Positions 31,340 through 41,241 of a DNA stretch of 64,000 nucleotides are shown piece after piece. Where the stretch lies: contig CAXFOB010000019.1 of NCBI GenBank assembly GCA_964004625.1, positions 16,065-80,064 on the forward strand, in the 5' to 3' direction. Source of the DNA: GCA-002697625 sp002697625 (lineage in GTDB: Bacteria; Bacteroidota; Bacteroidia; Flavobacteriales; BACL11). The notes beneath the pieces are model-generated. The model had not been told where the DNA came from and ran no database searches. It saw only the letters and a program-made list of their open reading frames with translations. Position 1 is the first letter of the stretch. Every line of letters starts with the position of its first letter. The position numbers and the translations under genes are program-made.

Positions 31340-32338
31340 ATGAAATATCAGGATATCATAACACAAATAGACAATAAAGTTTTTCAACCAGTCTATTTTT
31401 TAATGGGAGAGGAAACATATTACATTGATAAAATATCCGATTATATTAGTAAAACTATTTTAAATCCTGAAGAAAAAGAGTTTAATCAAACTACTCTATA
31501 CGGAAAAGACATTGATGTTGCTACTATTGTTTCAGAAGCAAAGCAGTTTCCATTCGGATCTGAATACAGAGTTGTTATCATAAAAGAAGCTCAGGAGATA
31601 AGGTCTATAGACAAACTAGATTCTTATTTAAACCACCCCTCTCCTTCGACAATCTTGGTTATTTGTTATAAATACAAGAAAATAGATAAAAGGAAAAAAT
31701 TCGGAAAAGAACTTTCTAAAAAAACAATACTATTCGAAAGTAAAAAACTATACGACAATCAAGTGCCGTCTTGGATAAAAAATTATGTAAAAGAATTAGA
31801 ATTTAGTATTGATGATAAATCATGTAGAATACTTACTGAGTATTTAGGAAGCAATCTATCTAAAATTAGTAACGAACTTAATAAATTAGTTCTAAATCTC
31901 CAAAAAGGAGATCGAATTACTCCAAAAGAAATAGAAGATAATATAGGAATAAGTAAAGATTATAATATTTTTGAATTACAAAATGCCTTAGGAATTAAAG
32001 ATATTTTAAAATCTAATAGAATAATAAAACATTTTTCAGAGAATCCTAAAAGCCACCCTTTTGTACTTACAGTGTCTTCATTATTCAGTTACTTTCAAAA
32101 AATAATGATTTACCACAACCTAAAAGATAAAAGTAAAAATAATGCCGCCTCTGCCTTAGGAGTAAATCCGTTTTTTGTATCTGCTTATCAAATTGCATCA
32201 AAAAACTACTCCATGAGTAAATTGTTTAAAATATTTACCTACTTAAAGGAATACGATTTAAAAAGTAAAGGGATAAATAATCCTTCTACAAACGAAAGTG
32301 AATTACTAAAAGAGCTTACTTTTAAGATATTACATTAA
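31340..32338 (+). CDS. holA: DNA polymerase III subunit delta
   Basis: The 332-residue protein matches HolA: FQPVYFLMGEETYYIDKISDYI at the start, GSEYRVVIIKEAQEI, then a domain with LTEYLGSNLSKISNELNKL and the C-terminal collar region (SKNNAASALGVNPFFVSAYQIASKNYS). Delta opens the sliding clamp for the clamp loader, which also needs DnaX, encoded 4 kb upstream on the other strand. There is no intact Walker A motif, as expected for delta. The start lies 12 bases from the divergent HSDR_N gene, so its promoter must overlap that gene's coding region. Confidence 0.9.
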   Translation: MKYQDIITQIDNKVFQPVYFLMGEETYYIDKISDYISKTILNPEEKEFNQTTLYGKDIDVATIVSEAKQFPFGSEYRVVIIKEAQEIRSIDKLDSYLNHPSPSTILVICYKYKKIDKRKKFGKELSKKTILFESKKLYDNQVPSWIKNYVKELEFSIDDKSCRILTEYLGSNLSKISNELNKLVLNLQKGDRITPKEIEDNIGISKDYNIFELQNALGIKDILKSNRIIKHFSENPKSHPFVLTVSSLFSYFQKIMIYHNLKDKSKNNAASALGVNPFFVSAYQIASKNYSMSKLFKIFTYLKEYDLKSKGINNPSTNESELLKELTFKILH

Positions 32339-32365
32339 TATTACTTACTAACCAAGCTATCTTAT

Positions 32366-32373
32366 TATATTTG
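32366..32373 (+). promoter_or_regulatory. Promoter -7 box for the TonB-dependent receptor
   Basis: TATATTTG matches TAnnTTTG and ends 19 bases before the ATG at 32393. Confidence 0.55.
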
Positions 32374-32392
32374 CCAACATTTTATTTGAAAG

Positions 32393-34627
32393 ATGAATAA
32401 AAATATTTTACTTCTATTTCTAGCAATTTTCTTAAGCCTAAATCTATTCTCTCAGAAAGGAACCATAAGAGGATTTGTATCGGACAAAGAAACTGGAGAA
32501 CCAATATTATTCTGTAATGTGTCTATTGAGGGAACAGGTTATGGTTCTCAGACAGATTTAAATGGAATGTACACCCTATCCAAGATACCTATTGGAGAAC
32601 ATAAAATTATTGTAACTTATGTAGGTTACGAAAAATTCTCAAAAAATATTATTCTTAAAAGAGGGAAAATTCTAGACTTAAAGATAGAACTTAACACCTC
32701 CACTGTTAAGATAGATGAGGTAGAAATTTCTGCCGATAGGCTAGAGATGAAAACTGATGTAAAGGCTGCTTCTATAAAAATTACTAATGAAGATTTAAAC
32801 TTAGTACCTACAATTGGTGGAGAGGCAGATTTAGCACAATACATGCAGATTATCCCTGGAGTCATTTTTACAGGTGACCAAGGAGGTCAACTATATATTA
32901 GGGGAGGATCTCCTGTTCAGAATAAAGTTTTATTAGATGGAATGACTGTTTATAGTCCATTCCATTCTATTGGTCTTTTTTCTGTTTTTGATGCGGATAT
33001 AATTAAAACAACTGATGTTTATACAGGTGGATTTTCTGCAGAATATGGAGGAAGAGTCTCTTCTATTATGGATATAAAAACAAAGGAGGGAAACAAGAAA
33101 AGAATTCAAGGAAAACTATCATCAAACACCTTTGGAAGTAAATTATTATTAGAAGGACCATTTAAAGTTAATGGAAATAGCTCCTTTCTTTTTTCTGGCA
33201 AGACTTCTTATTTAGATAAAACTTCAGAACTCCTTTACAACTTTCCTATGCCCTATTCTTACACCGATTTGTATGGGAAACTTACATTCGGATCTCAAAC
33301 CGGAAGTAAAGCAAATCTTTTTGGATTCAACTTTCAAGACAATGTGAATTATCAAGGAATATCTGACTTACAGTGGAATTCGGTCGGAATTGGTTCTGAT
33401 TTCTTCTTAATCCCTGGAAACTCTCCGGTATTAATTGAGGGGAATTTTGCATATTCTAAATACCATATTACTCTTGAAGAAGCTTCTTCTCCTCTAAGAG
33501 AAAGTTCTATTATAGGAGGAAGTATGGGATTTGATTTTACTTCTTTTTTACCAAAAGGAAAAATTAAATATGGTTTTGATGTTTATAGTTTTCAAACTAA
33601 TTTTTTAACTTTTAATTCTGCAAATGCAAAAATAGAACAGAATGAAAATACATCAGAATTTTCAGCGTATATAAATTACCAATATAATGCTGACAAAATT
33701 ATATTTGAACCTGGTTTCAGATTGCAAAAATATAATCTGGAGACATCTCCTGAACCTAGACTTGGTATAAAATATATTGTTTCTGATATACTGAGATTAA
33801 AACTTGCTACAGGTTATTATTCTCAAAATATAATGAGTACAATTTCGGATAGAGATGTTGTTAATCTATTTTATGGATTCATTTCTAGTCCTGTAGATTT
33901 ACCATTAGATGAAAATGGAGAAGAATATAAAAATAAAATGCAAAAAGCAAGACACATTATAATAGGAGGAGAATATGATATAAACCTAAAAACTGATTTC
34001 CAAGTCGAAGGATATGTTAAGGACTTTACTCAACTTACAAATATAAATAGAGAAATGATATCCAATTATGATAATGAATTTATAGTAGAAAGAGGAATTG
34101 CTAAAGGAGTAGATTTTTTATTAAAATATAAAAATAAAAGATTCTATTTATGGACAGTATATTCTCTAGGTATAATTCAAAGATACGAACAAGATAATAT
34201 TTACTTCCCACATTTCGATAGAAGACATAATGTAAACTTGGTAAGTAGTTACATGTTTGGGGGAAACAATAGTTGGAAAGCGGACGCTCGTTGGAATCTA
34301 GGATCTGGATTTCCTTTTACTCAAACACAAGGTTTCTATGAGAACATACCTTTTTCTGCAGGAATTAATACAGATTACATAAATCAAAATGGAGATTTAG
34401 ATGTAATATATGGAGATTTAAATCAAGGGAGATTACCATATTATCATAGATTGGATTTATCCTTATCTAAAACTATAGAATTCTCTAAAAATACAATATT
34501 AGAAATTACCGTATCTGTGACTAATGCCTATAACAGAGAAAATATATTCTACTTCAATAGAATAGAACACGAAAGAGTAAATCAACTTCCTATATTACCT
34601 AGTGGAGGGATTACTTTAAGATTCTAA
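32393..34627 (+). CDS. TonB-dependent receptor with CarboxypepD_reg-like domain
   Basis: The 744-residue protein has a signal peptide (NILLLFLAIFLSLNLFSQ), then a CarboxypepD_reg-like beta domain (about 22-100, GTIRGFVSDKETGEPI...VTYVGYEKF). The plug follows (about 115-225, GGEADLAQYMQIIPGVIFTGDQGGQLYIRGGSPVQNKVLLDGM), then a 22-strand-type barrel ending NAYNRENIFYFNR...GGITLRF. It imports a large or scarce ligand across the outer membrane using TonB energy. No SusD partner is adjacent, so a polysaccharide-utilisation role is unlikely; the ligand cannot be read from the sequence. It is monocistronic with its own promoter. Confidence 0.93.
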   Translation: MNKNILLLFLAIFLSLNLFSQKGTIRGFVSDKETGEPILFCNVSIEGTGYGSQTDLNGMYTLSKIPIGEHKIIVTYVGYEKFSKNIILKRGKILDLKIELNTSTVKIDEVEISADRLEMKTDVKAASIKITNEDLNLVPTIGGEADLAQYMQIIPGVIFTGDQGGQLYIRGGSPVQNKVLLDGMTVYSPFHSIGLFSVFDADIIKTTDVYTGGFSAEYGGRVSSIMDIKTKEGNKKRIQGKLSSNTFGSKLLLEGPFKVNGNSSFLFSGKTSYLDKTSELLYNFPMPYSYTDLYGKLTFGSQTGSKANLFGFNFQDNVNYQGISDLQWNSVGIGSDFFLIPGNSPVLIEGNFAYSKYHITLEEASSPLRESSIIGGSMGFDFTSFLPKGKIKYGFDVYSFQTNFLTFNSANAKIEQNENTSEFSAYINYQYNADKIIFEPGFRLQKYNLETSPEPRLGIKYIVSDILRLKLATGYYSQNIMSTISDRDVVNLFYGFISSPVDLPLDENGEEYKNKMQKARHIIIGGEYDINLKTDFQVEGYVKDFTQLTNINREMISNYDNEFIVERGIAKGVDFLLKYKNKRFYLWTVYSLGIIQRYEQDNIYFPHFDRRHNVNLVSSYMFGGNNSWKADARWNLGSGFPFTQTQGFYENIPFSAGINTDYINQNGDLDVIYGDLNQGRLPYYHRLDLSLSKTIEFSKNTILEITVSVTNAYNRENIFYFNRIEHERVNQLPILPSGGITLRF

Positions 34628-34694
34628 ATTACATCTCAAAAAAAATAATATTTGTTTATTAATGAAATGCTATTACACAAACTAGTATTTTTAT

Positions 34695-34702
34695 TATTTT
34701 TG
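34695..34702 (+). promoter_or_regulatory. Promoter -7 box for pyrG
   Basis: TATTTTTG matches TAnnTTTG and ends 26 bases before the TTG start of pyrG at 34729. Confidence 0.5.
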
Positions 34703-34728
34703 TATCTTATTTATAAAACAACAAAACA

Positions 34729-36342
34729 TTGAGCAAATCTCCTACAAAATACTTATTTGTAACCGGCGGAGTTACTTCTTCACTAGGAAAAGGAATTATT
34801 TCAGCTTCGCTTGGAAAACTACTTACTTCTAGAGGGTATTCTGTAACCATTCAGAAACTAGATCCATACATAAATATAGATCCCGGGACAATGAATCCGT
34901 ACGAACATGGAGAATGTTTTGTAACGAATGATGGTGCAGAAACTGATTTGGACTTAGGTCATTACGAACGTTTTTTAGACAATGAAACATCTCAAGCAAA
35001 TAATGTTACGACCGGAAGAATATACCAAACCGTTATAAATAAAGAAAGAAAAGGGGATTATTTGGGAAAAACAGTTCAGATTATACCTCATATCACAGAT
35101 GAGATAAAAAGAAGAATCAAAATACTTGGAGAAACCGGGAAGTTTGATTTTGTAATAACAGAAATAGGAGGTACCGTTGGAGATATTGAAGCACTTCCGT
35201 ACGTTGAGGCTGTAAGGCAATTAAAATGGGAGTTGGAAGGCAATGCTCTTTTTATTCATCTTACTTTAGTACCATATTTAGCTGCTGCTGGAGAATTAAA
35301 AACAAAACCTACTCAACATTCTGTTAAAACCTTATTAGAATCTGGTATACAACCAGATGTTTTAGTATGTAGAACTGAACACCCTTTAAACTCTGACATT
35401 AAGAGAAAGGTAGCTAGATTTTGTAATGTAGAAAGAGATGCGGTGATTGAATCTATGGACGCGTCCACAATTTATGAAGTTCCTCTACTAATGCAAAAAG
35501 AAGGACTAGATAAAGTAGTTTTAAGAAAATTAGGACTAGAAGATAATACAGAAGTAAAACTTGAACAATGGTGTGATTTCTTAGAAGGATTACAAAATCC
35601 TAAACAAAACATTACTATTGGATTAGTAGGAAAATATGTTGAATTACAAGATGCTTATAAATCGATCTCGGAAGCAATTATTCATGCAGGAGTCAAAAAC
35701 TCTTGTAAAGTAAAAGTAAACTGGATTCATTCTGAAGAAATAAATGAAAATAATGTTGAAGAGAAACTTACTGGATTAAGTGGAGTTTTAGTTGCACCTG
35801 GATTTGGTGACAGAGGAATAGAAGGGAAAATATCTACAATAAAATATGTTAGAGAAAATAACATTCCATTTTTTGGTATTTGTTTGGGAATGCAATCTGC
35901 AGTTATTGAATATGCAAGAAATATACTTGGACTTAAAGACGCAAATTCAACTGAAATGAACAAAAACACATCTCACCCTGTGATTGACATAATGGAAGAA
36001 CAAAAAGAAGTGATTGACAAAGGTGGGACTATGAGGTTAGGATCTTATGATTGTAGTATTTCAACAGAATCTGAAGCTTATAATTCATATAAAAACACAA
36101 ACATTAGTGAAAGACACAGGCATAGATTTGAGTTTAACAATAAATACAAAACTGATTTTAAAAATTCTGGACTAATAGCCACTGGTATAAATACAAAAAA
36201 TGATTTAGTAGAAATTGTGGAGATTCCTACTCATCCTTGGTTCGTCGGGGTTCAATTTCACCCGGAATATAAAAGTACAGTATCAAATCCTCACCCATTG
36301 TTTATAAGATTTATTAACGCTTGTATCCAACATAAAAAATAA
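34729..36342 (+). CDS. pyrG: CTP synthase
   Basis: The 537-residue enzyme aminates UTP to CTP with glutamine. The synthetase domain opens KYLFVTGGVTSSLGKGIISASLGKLL and continues with EIGGTVGDIEALPYVEA; the class I glutamine amidotransferase domain (about 290-535) has FFGICLGMQ with the nucleophile Cys and VQFHPEYKS with catalytic His/Glu. The start is a TTG: an in-frame TAA lies five codons upstream and no ATG precedes the conserved N-terminus. It is followed after 4 bases by yidC. Confidence 0.95.
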   Translation: MSKSPTKYLFVTGGVTSSLGKGIISASLGKLLTSRGYSVTIQKLDPYINIDPGTMNPYEHGECFVTNDGAETDLDLGHYERFLDNETSQANNVTTGRIYQTVINKERKGDYLGKTVQIIPHITDEIKRRIKILGETGKFDFVITEIGGTVGDIEALPYVEAVRQLKWELEGNALFIHLTLVPYLAAAGELKTKPTQHSVKTLLESGIQPDVLVCRTEHPLNSDIKRKVARFCNVERDAVIESMDASTIYEVPLLMQKEGLDKVVLRKLGLEDNTEVKLEQWCDFLEGLQNPKQNITIGLVGKYVELQDAYKSISEAIIHAGVKNSCKVKVNWIHSEEINENNVEEKLTGLSGVLVAPGFGDRGIEGKISTIKYVRENNIPFFGICLGMQSAVIEYARNILGLKDANSTEMNKNTSHPVIDIMEEQKEVIDKGGTMRLGSYDCSISTESEAYNSYKNTNISERHRHRFEFNNKYKTDFKNSGLIATGINTKNDLVEIVEIPTHPWFVGVQFHPEYKSTVSNPHPLFIRFINACIQHKK

Positions 36343-36346
36343 ACTG

Positions 36347-38119
36347 ATGAAACAAAATGATAAAAGTTCTTTTACAGGGCTAATTTTGATGGCAGCAATA
36401 CTTATTATCTTTAATGTATTTGTTTTTGACAATGTAAGCGAACACGATGTAAGTGAAGAGGACACGGAACAATCTGATATTAAACAAAAAATAGAAGATA
36501 ACAATCCAATTGCAGCATCTCCAGAAATTGATAGTACCGAAGTTCTAATAGAGGAATTTTACACACTTGAAAACGACAACATAAAATTAGAATTTACTAA
36601 TAAAGGAGGGGAAATTTCTTCTGCAGTAATAAAAGGCTACTATAGTTATCAGGAATATAAAAAGAATCGTGATGATGACACTTATGAATGTAAAGATATT
36701 GAGATCTTCAACAATAAGAATTCAAAATTTGAGATTACTGGAGACAGAAACATAATCACAAATGAATTATTCTTTGTAGAAGAAAGCAATAACTCTATAT
36801 CCTTCAAAAAAAATTATGCAAACAACTCCTACATTAAATATACGTATTCATTAGATGAGAACGAACCTAACTTCGTTGATTTTAGTATTGAATCTGAAGG
36901 AATATCAAATCCAGAATTAATTTGGACAATATCTGCTCCAGAAACAGAAAAATCAAAAACTAATCAGGAGCAATATACTGGATTTTATTATCAGGAAGAT
37001 TATTCTAAAGATGTAGATTACACCTGGGATAATGATGCTTTTGAAATTAATGAGTTTAATACAGATATCAGTTGGATTGCTTTTAAACAACAATTTTTTA
37101 GTACAATTATACGTGCAAAAAATAACAACTTTAATAATAATACGGAGTTTAAAGTATTAAATAATGAGGAAGACGAATATATAAAGACTATGTCCTTGAG
37201 GACACAAATAGAAACTGGAAAAAGTAACTATTCTGTATATTTTGGTCCTAACGATTACAACAAACTAAAAAGTTATGATGTTGGTTATGAAAATATTTTA
37301 CCACTAGGATTCATGTGGATTGACACTATTGTAAATAAATATGTCATTATCAAACTGTTTAACTTTCTTAAAAATTCTGCAGGAATTGCAAACTTTGGTA
37401 TCATTATTTTACTTCTCACTTTAATTATTAAATTTTCATTAGCTCCATTTACTTATAAATCATACTTGTCTCAAGCAAAGATGAAAGTACTGAAACCAGA
37501 GGTGGATAAAATTAATGAAAAACACAAAGAAAAAGACCCGTTAAAAGCTCAGCAAGAAAGCATGAATCTTTACAGAAAAGCTGGAGTTAATCCTATGGGG
37601 GGATGTTTACCAATGTTATTTCAATTTCCTATTTTAATAGCAATGTTCAGGTTCTTCCCTGCCTCTATAGATTTAAGACAAAATGCCTTTTTATGGGCAG
37701 ATGATTTATCTGCATTCGACTCTATATACAACCTAGGATTTGAAATCCCATTTTATGGAGATCATATAAGTTTGTTTACTCTTTTAATGTGTCTTTCTAC
37801 ACTTATGTACACACATATGAATAGCCAAATGACTGGAAATCAAATGCCTGGAATGAAGTGGATGATGTACCTAATGCCTGTAATGTTCCTAGGATTCTTT
37901 AACAATTATGCATCTGCTCTTTCCTATTATTATTTCTTGGCAAATATCTTCACGTTTAGTCAAATGTTTTTTATGAGAAGATTTGTTGATGAAAAAGCAA
38001 TCCTTGCTCAATTAGAAGCTAACAAAAAGAAACCAAAGAAAAAATCTAAATTTCAGAAGAAATTAGAAGAGATGCAACGAAAACAAGAACAACAATTAAA
38101 GAATAGAAAGAAAAAATAA
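36347..38119 (+). CDS. yidC: Membrane protein insertase YidC
   Basis: The 590-residue protein has the Gram-negative layout: an N-terminal helix (LILMAAILIIFNVFVF), a large periplasmic beta domain (about 60-335), and a C-terminal five-helix insertase core beginning NFLKNSAGIANFGIIILLLTLIIKFSLAPFTYKS. That core contains GCLPMLFQFPILIAMFRFFP and a lysine-rich tail (KKPKKKSKFQKKLEE) that contacts ribosomes. It inserts and folds inner-membrane proteins alone or with SecYEG. It lies 4 bases after pyrG, and its stop overlaps the lipoprotein gene start (TAATG). Confidence 0.96.
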   Translation: MKQNDKSSFTGLILMAAILIIFNVFVFDNVSEHDVSEEDTEQSDIKQKIEDNNPIAASPEIDSTEVLIEEFYTLENDNIKLEFTNKGGEISSAVIKGYYSYQEYKKNRDDDTYECKDIEIFNNKNSKFEITGDRNIITNELFFVEESNNSISFKKNYANNSYIKYTYSLDENEPNFVDFSIESEGISNPELIWTISAPETEKSKTNQEQYTGFYYQEDYSKDVDYTWDNDAFEINEFNTDISWIAFKQQFFSTIIRAKNNNFNNNTEFKVLNNEEDEYIKTMSLRTQIETGKSNYSVYFGPNDYNKLKSYDVGYENILPLGFMWIDTIVNKYVIIKLFNFLKNSAGIANFGIIILLLTLIIKFSLAPFTYKSYLSQAKMKVLKPEVDKINEKHKEKDPLKAQQESMNLYRKAGVNPMGGCLPMLFQFPILIAMFRFFPASIDLRQNAFLWADDLSAFDSIYNLGFEIPFYGDHISLFTLLMCLSTLMYTHMNSQMTGNQMPGMKWMMYLMPVMFLGFFNNYASALSYYYFLANIFTFSQMFFMRRFVDEKAILAQLEANKKKPKKKSKFQKKLEEMQRKQEQQLKNRKKK

Positions 38120-38583
38120 TGAGGATTTTTTCTTCCTTTTATCTTTTAATTTTTCTTTTTTCATGTTACACAACTGACATTTCAACACAAAAAAAATCTC
38201 TGTGTGATTATAAAACGGAAGACAGCCGGGAAGTAAAAAAAATCATTTCAATAAACAGAGGAGCGTGTTTTGGAACTTGTCCAATTTATTTTATTAGTAT
38301 CTTCTCTGATCAAAGTGCTATTTATCACGGCAAAAAATTTGTTGAACAAATAGGAGAAATAGAATTCAAATTATCAGAAGAAGAAATTAATTCTATTTTA
38401 CAAAAAGCAAACAAAATTAATTATTGCCAATTAGAAGATGAGTATTTTGAACACATCTCTGACCTGCCGAGAACATATGTTCAAATATTTGATAAAAAGG
38501 TGCTAGATTATTATGGAGCTCCTAAAGAGCTAAAAGAACTTGAAGAATTAATAGATAACATTTGTTTCAGACACATTAAATAA
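38119..38583 (+). CDS. DUF6438 domain lipoprotein
   Basis: The 154-residue product has a lipoprotein signal (LLIFLFSC, lipidated Cys16). The mature domain opens IISINRGACFGTCPIYFISIFSDQSAIYHGKKFVEQIGE, the DUF6438 hallmark with its conserved cysteines in RGACFGTCP, and includes LEDEYFEHISDLPRTYVQIF. Function is unknown; the cysteine pair could form a disulphide in the periplasm. It is translationally coupled to yidC. Its 3' end overlaps the convergent mqnA gene by 8 bases. Confidence 0.8.
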   Translation: MRIFSSFYLLIFLFSCYTTDISTQKKSLCDYKTEDSREVKKIISINRGACFGTCPIYFISIFSDQSAIYHGKKFVEQIGEIEFKLSEEEINSILQKANKINYCQLEDEYFEHISDLPRTYVQIFDKKVLDYYGAPKELKELEELIDNICFRHIK

Positions 38584-39319
38584 TCATACTTAAAAAAACT
38601 TCCATTCCTTTTCTTTTGTCTTTATCTAAAATATAGGATATCTTATTATTCAGATAATCATTTGGATTATTACAATGAGGATAGTTATGTTTTTCAATTT
38701 CTATTGATGTATCAATTTCTGACAATCCGAATTTCAGAGCAGAATTAAATTCTGAAAGAAAATTTTTATCTATATTTTTATTAGATATCCAGCAAGCAAA
38801 TACAAAAGGAAGTCCAGTCATTTCTTTCCAAATTTCTGGTAAATCATATACATACTTATATTTTTTATTAGCAGTAAAAGCCCTGTCTCCTATTATTAGT
38901 GCAGCGGTTCTATCTTCAATCTGATTCTCAAATCCTTTTTCTGAATTTTGCAATTTAGGAGAAATTTTCCAATATTCTCTACATAGGATTCTCAAAAGTT
39001 CCACGGAAGTTTGAGACTGATAATCTAAATAAATTTCTTCTATCAATTCTAAAGAATTATCAGAATACAAACAAACAGTATCAACTTTTCCGTTTGATCC
39101 AATACAAAAATCAGATACAATTTTAAATTCAGGATTTTTCTTCAATATCGCAATAGGAACTAGTGCAATATCTACATCATTTTCAGATAATTTTCGTGCG
39201 CATTCCGAAGGGAAATCTAATTGTAAATCTATAGAATCATAAATATTAGAATATTTTATTCCATGAATAAAAGGAATTGTATTAAAATACGAAACTGCAG
39301 CAACTTTATACTTTACCAT
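38576..39319 (-). CDS. mqnA: Menaquinone biosynthesis protein MqnA (chorismate dehydratase)
   Basis: The 247-residue protein belongs to the MqnA/MqnD periplasmic-binding-protein fold family. It opens YKVAAVSYFNTIPFIHGI and has IALVPIAILKK, YSDNSLELIEEIYLDYQSQTSVELLRILCREYW and LIIGDRAFTANKKYKYVYDL. MqnA dehydrates chorismate to 3-enolpyruvoylbenzoate, the first step of the futalosine menaquinone route. The YLDYQS.TSV.LL phrase favours MqnA over MqnD. A UbiD-family decarboxylase gene at 58.2 kb could serve a late step of the same pathway. It overlaps the DUF456 gene by 7 bases. Confidence 0.85.
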   Translation of the reverse strand: MVKYKVAAVSYFNTIPFIHGIKYSNIYDSIDLQLDFPSECARKLSENDVDIALVPIAILKKNPEFKIVSDFCIGSNGKVDTVCLYSDNSLELIEEIYLDYQSQTSVELLRILCREYWKISPKLQNSEKGFENQIEDRTAALIIGDRAFTANKKYKYVYDLPEIWKEMTGLPFVFACWISNKNIDKNFLSEFNSALKFGLSEIDTSIEIEKHNYPHCNNPNDYLNNKISYILDKDKRKGMEVFLSMII

Positions 39320-39801
39320 AATGATGGAGTTACATCATAAATAATCTTTGGAATAAAATACAAACTGACAGAAAGTTTAACAAGAGTTCCTAGTATCAAA
39401 CCTGCAATAGCTCCTAGAGCTATTTTTAGCGCTTTATTCACATCTTGATCATCCATTTTAGCTCCTATAAAAGAACCTAAAAATGGACCAATAATTATTC
39501 CAATAGGAGGGAATAAGACAATTCCAATAATTAAACCAATTATCGATCCATTAACTGCCTTTTTTGTACCTCCAAACTTTTTGACTCCATAAATCTGAAT
39601 CCATAAATCGAACAGTGTAACAACAATCACTATTAAAGCCCAAATCCACAAAGTATTTTCATCAATGTTGTAAGAACTAAAAAAATGAAATACTAACAAT
39701 GCTACATATGAAATTGGAGGACCTGGAATTATCGGAATAAAACAACCAATAATTCCCAATAGAAGTATAAAAACAACCAGACATATAATAAAAATATCCA
39801 T
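39313..39801 (-). CDS. DUF456 family membrane protein
   Basis: The 162-residue protein is almost entirely hydrophobic with Gly-rich helices. The DUF456 signature is clear: GCFIPIIPGPPISYVALLVFHF, KKFGGTKKAVNGSIIGLIIGIVLFPPIGIIIGPFLGSFIGAK, and the C-terminal ALKIALGAIAGLILGTLVK. Glycine-zipper-like stretches recur in this family, whose function is unknown. It is the first gene of a two-gene unit with mqnA (7-base overlap). Confidence 0.88.
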   Translation of the reverse strand: MDIFIICLVVFILLLGIIGCFIPIIPGPPISYVALLVFHFFSSYNIDENTLWIWALIVIVVTLFDLWIQIYGVKKFGGTKKAVNGSIIGLIIGIVLFPPIGIIIGPFLGSFIGAKMDDQDVNKALKIALGAIAGLILGTLVKLSVSLYFIPKIIYDVTPSLW

Positions 39802-39863
39802 ACATCAAAAGTAAGAATTAACTTATAATATTATATAATAAGTATAATTTTATTCAAATTTCG

Positions 39864-39871
39864 TAAATTTG
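39864..39871 (+). promoter_or_regulatory. Promoter -7 box for purB
   Basis: TAAATTTG followed by GCAGAC matches TAnnTTTG and resembles the rpsF promoter. It ends 26 bases before the purB ATG. Confidence 0.55.
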
Positions 39872-39897
39872 CAGACTTATATTCTAAATAAACTAAC

Positions 39898-41241
39898 ATG
39901 TCGTTAAATGCACTAACAGCAATCTCTCCAATTGATGGAAGATACACATTGAAAACTGAGCAACTTCAAAATTATTTTTCAGAATCTGCTTTAATTAAAT
40001 ACCGAATACTAATTGAAGTAGAATATTTTATTGCTTTATGCGAACTTCCTCTAGATCAGTTACAAGATTTTCCTACAGATAAATTTGAAAATCTAAGAAA
40101 TTTATACAAAGATTTCTCTATTAATTCTGCTCAAAGAATTAAAGATATTGAAAGTATTACAAACCATGATGTAAAAGCAGTTGAATATTTAATTAAAGAA
40201 GAATTTGACAAATTAGGGTTATCAAATTATAAAGAATTTATTCATTTCGGACTTACCTCTCAAGACATCAACAACACAGCAGTACCTCTTTCCATAAAAG
40301 ATGCATTTACTGAAGTTTTCTACCCAGAACTAAAGAATGTTTTAGAAAAATTAAAAAAAATATCCGAAGATTGGAAAGATGTTCCAATGCTTGCAAGGAC
40401 ACATGGACAGGCCGCTTCACCAACGAAACTAGGAAAAGAAATATATGTATTTGTTGAACGAATTGAGAATCAAATAAAGTTATTAAATAATATTCCGTTT
40501 ACGGCAAAATTTGGTGGTGCTACAGGAAATTTTAACGCCCATCATGTTTCATACCCTAGTCATGAGTGGAAGCAATTTGCCAACAATTTTACAGAAAATA
40601 ACTTAGGATTAAAAAGACAACAAACTACTACACAAATTGAACATTATGATAATCTGGGTGCTTTGATGGATTGTATAAAAAGAATAAATACAATCTTAAT
40701 TGATCTTTCTAGAGATATTTGGACCTATGTTAGTATGGATTACTTTAAACAATCAATAAAGAAAGGAGAGGTTGGTTCTTCTGCAATGCCACATAAAATA
40801 AACCCTATAGATTTTGAAAATGCAGAAGGAAACTTAGGGATGGCTAATACGATTTTTGAATTTCTTTCTTCTAAACTTCCAGTATCCAGATTACAAAGAG
40901 ATTTAACAGACAGTACTGTACTTAGAAACATTGGAGTACCTTTTTCACATAACCTTATTTCATTCTCATCTTTAAATAAGGGGTTAGAAAAACTTGTTTT
41001 AAATGAAGAAAAAATAAAAGAGGATTTAGATAATAACTGGGCCGTTTGTGCAGAAGCTATACAGACAATCTTAAGAAGAGAAGCGTATCCTAATCCATAT
41101 GAAGCGTTAAAAGATTTAACCAGAACAAATTCTGTGATCAATAAAGAAAGTTTGTCAGATTTTATTGATGAATTAGACGTAAAGGATAATATAAAAAAAG
41201 AGTTGAGAAAAATCAGTCCTTTTAATTACACAGGAATCTAA
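39898..41241 (+). CDS. purB: Adenylosuccinate lyase
   Basis: The 447-residue protein cleaves SAICAR and adenylosuccinate in purine synthesis. It opens LTAISPIDGRYTLKTEQLQNYFSE, with FGLTSQDINNTAVPL, LARTHGQAASPTKLGKE (catalytic His) and the flexible signature loop GSSAMPHKINPIDFENAEGN with the catalytic Ser. Length fits the long class of PurB (E. coli type). It has its own promoter, and its last 4 bases overlap the convergent hypothetical gene. Confidence 0.96.
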   Translation: MSLNALTAISPIDGRYTLKTEQLQNYFSESALIKYRILIEVEYFIALCELPLDQLQDFPTDKFENLRNLYKDFSINSAQRIKDIESITNHDVKAVEYLIKEEFDKLGLSNYKEFIHFGLTSQDINNTAVPLSIKDAFTEVFYPELKNVLEKLKKISEDWKDVPMLARTHGQAASPTKLGKEIYVFVERIENQIKLLNNIPFTAKFGGATGNFNAHHVSYPSHEWKQFANNFTENNLGLKRQQTTTQIEHYDNLGALMDCIKRINTILIDLSRDIWTYVSMDYFKQSIKKGEVGSSAMPHKINPIDFENAEGNLGMANTIFEFLSSKLPVSRLQRDLTDSTVLRNIGVPFSHNLISFSSLNKGLEKLVLNEEKIKEDLDNNWAVCAEAIQTILRREAYPNPYEALKDLTRTNSVINKESLSDFIDELDVKDNIKKELRKISPFNYTGI

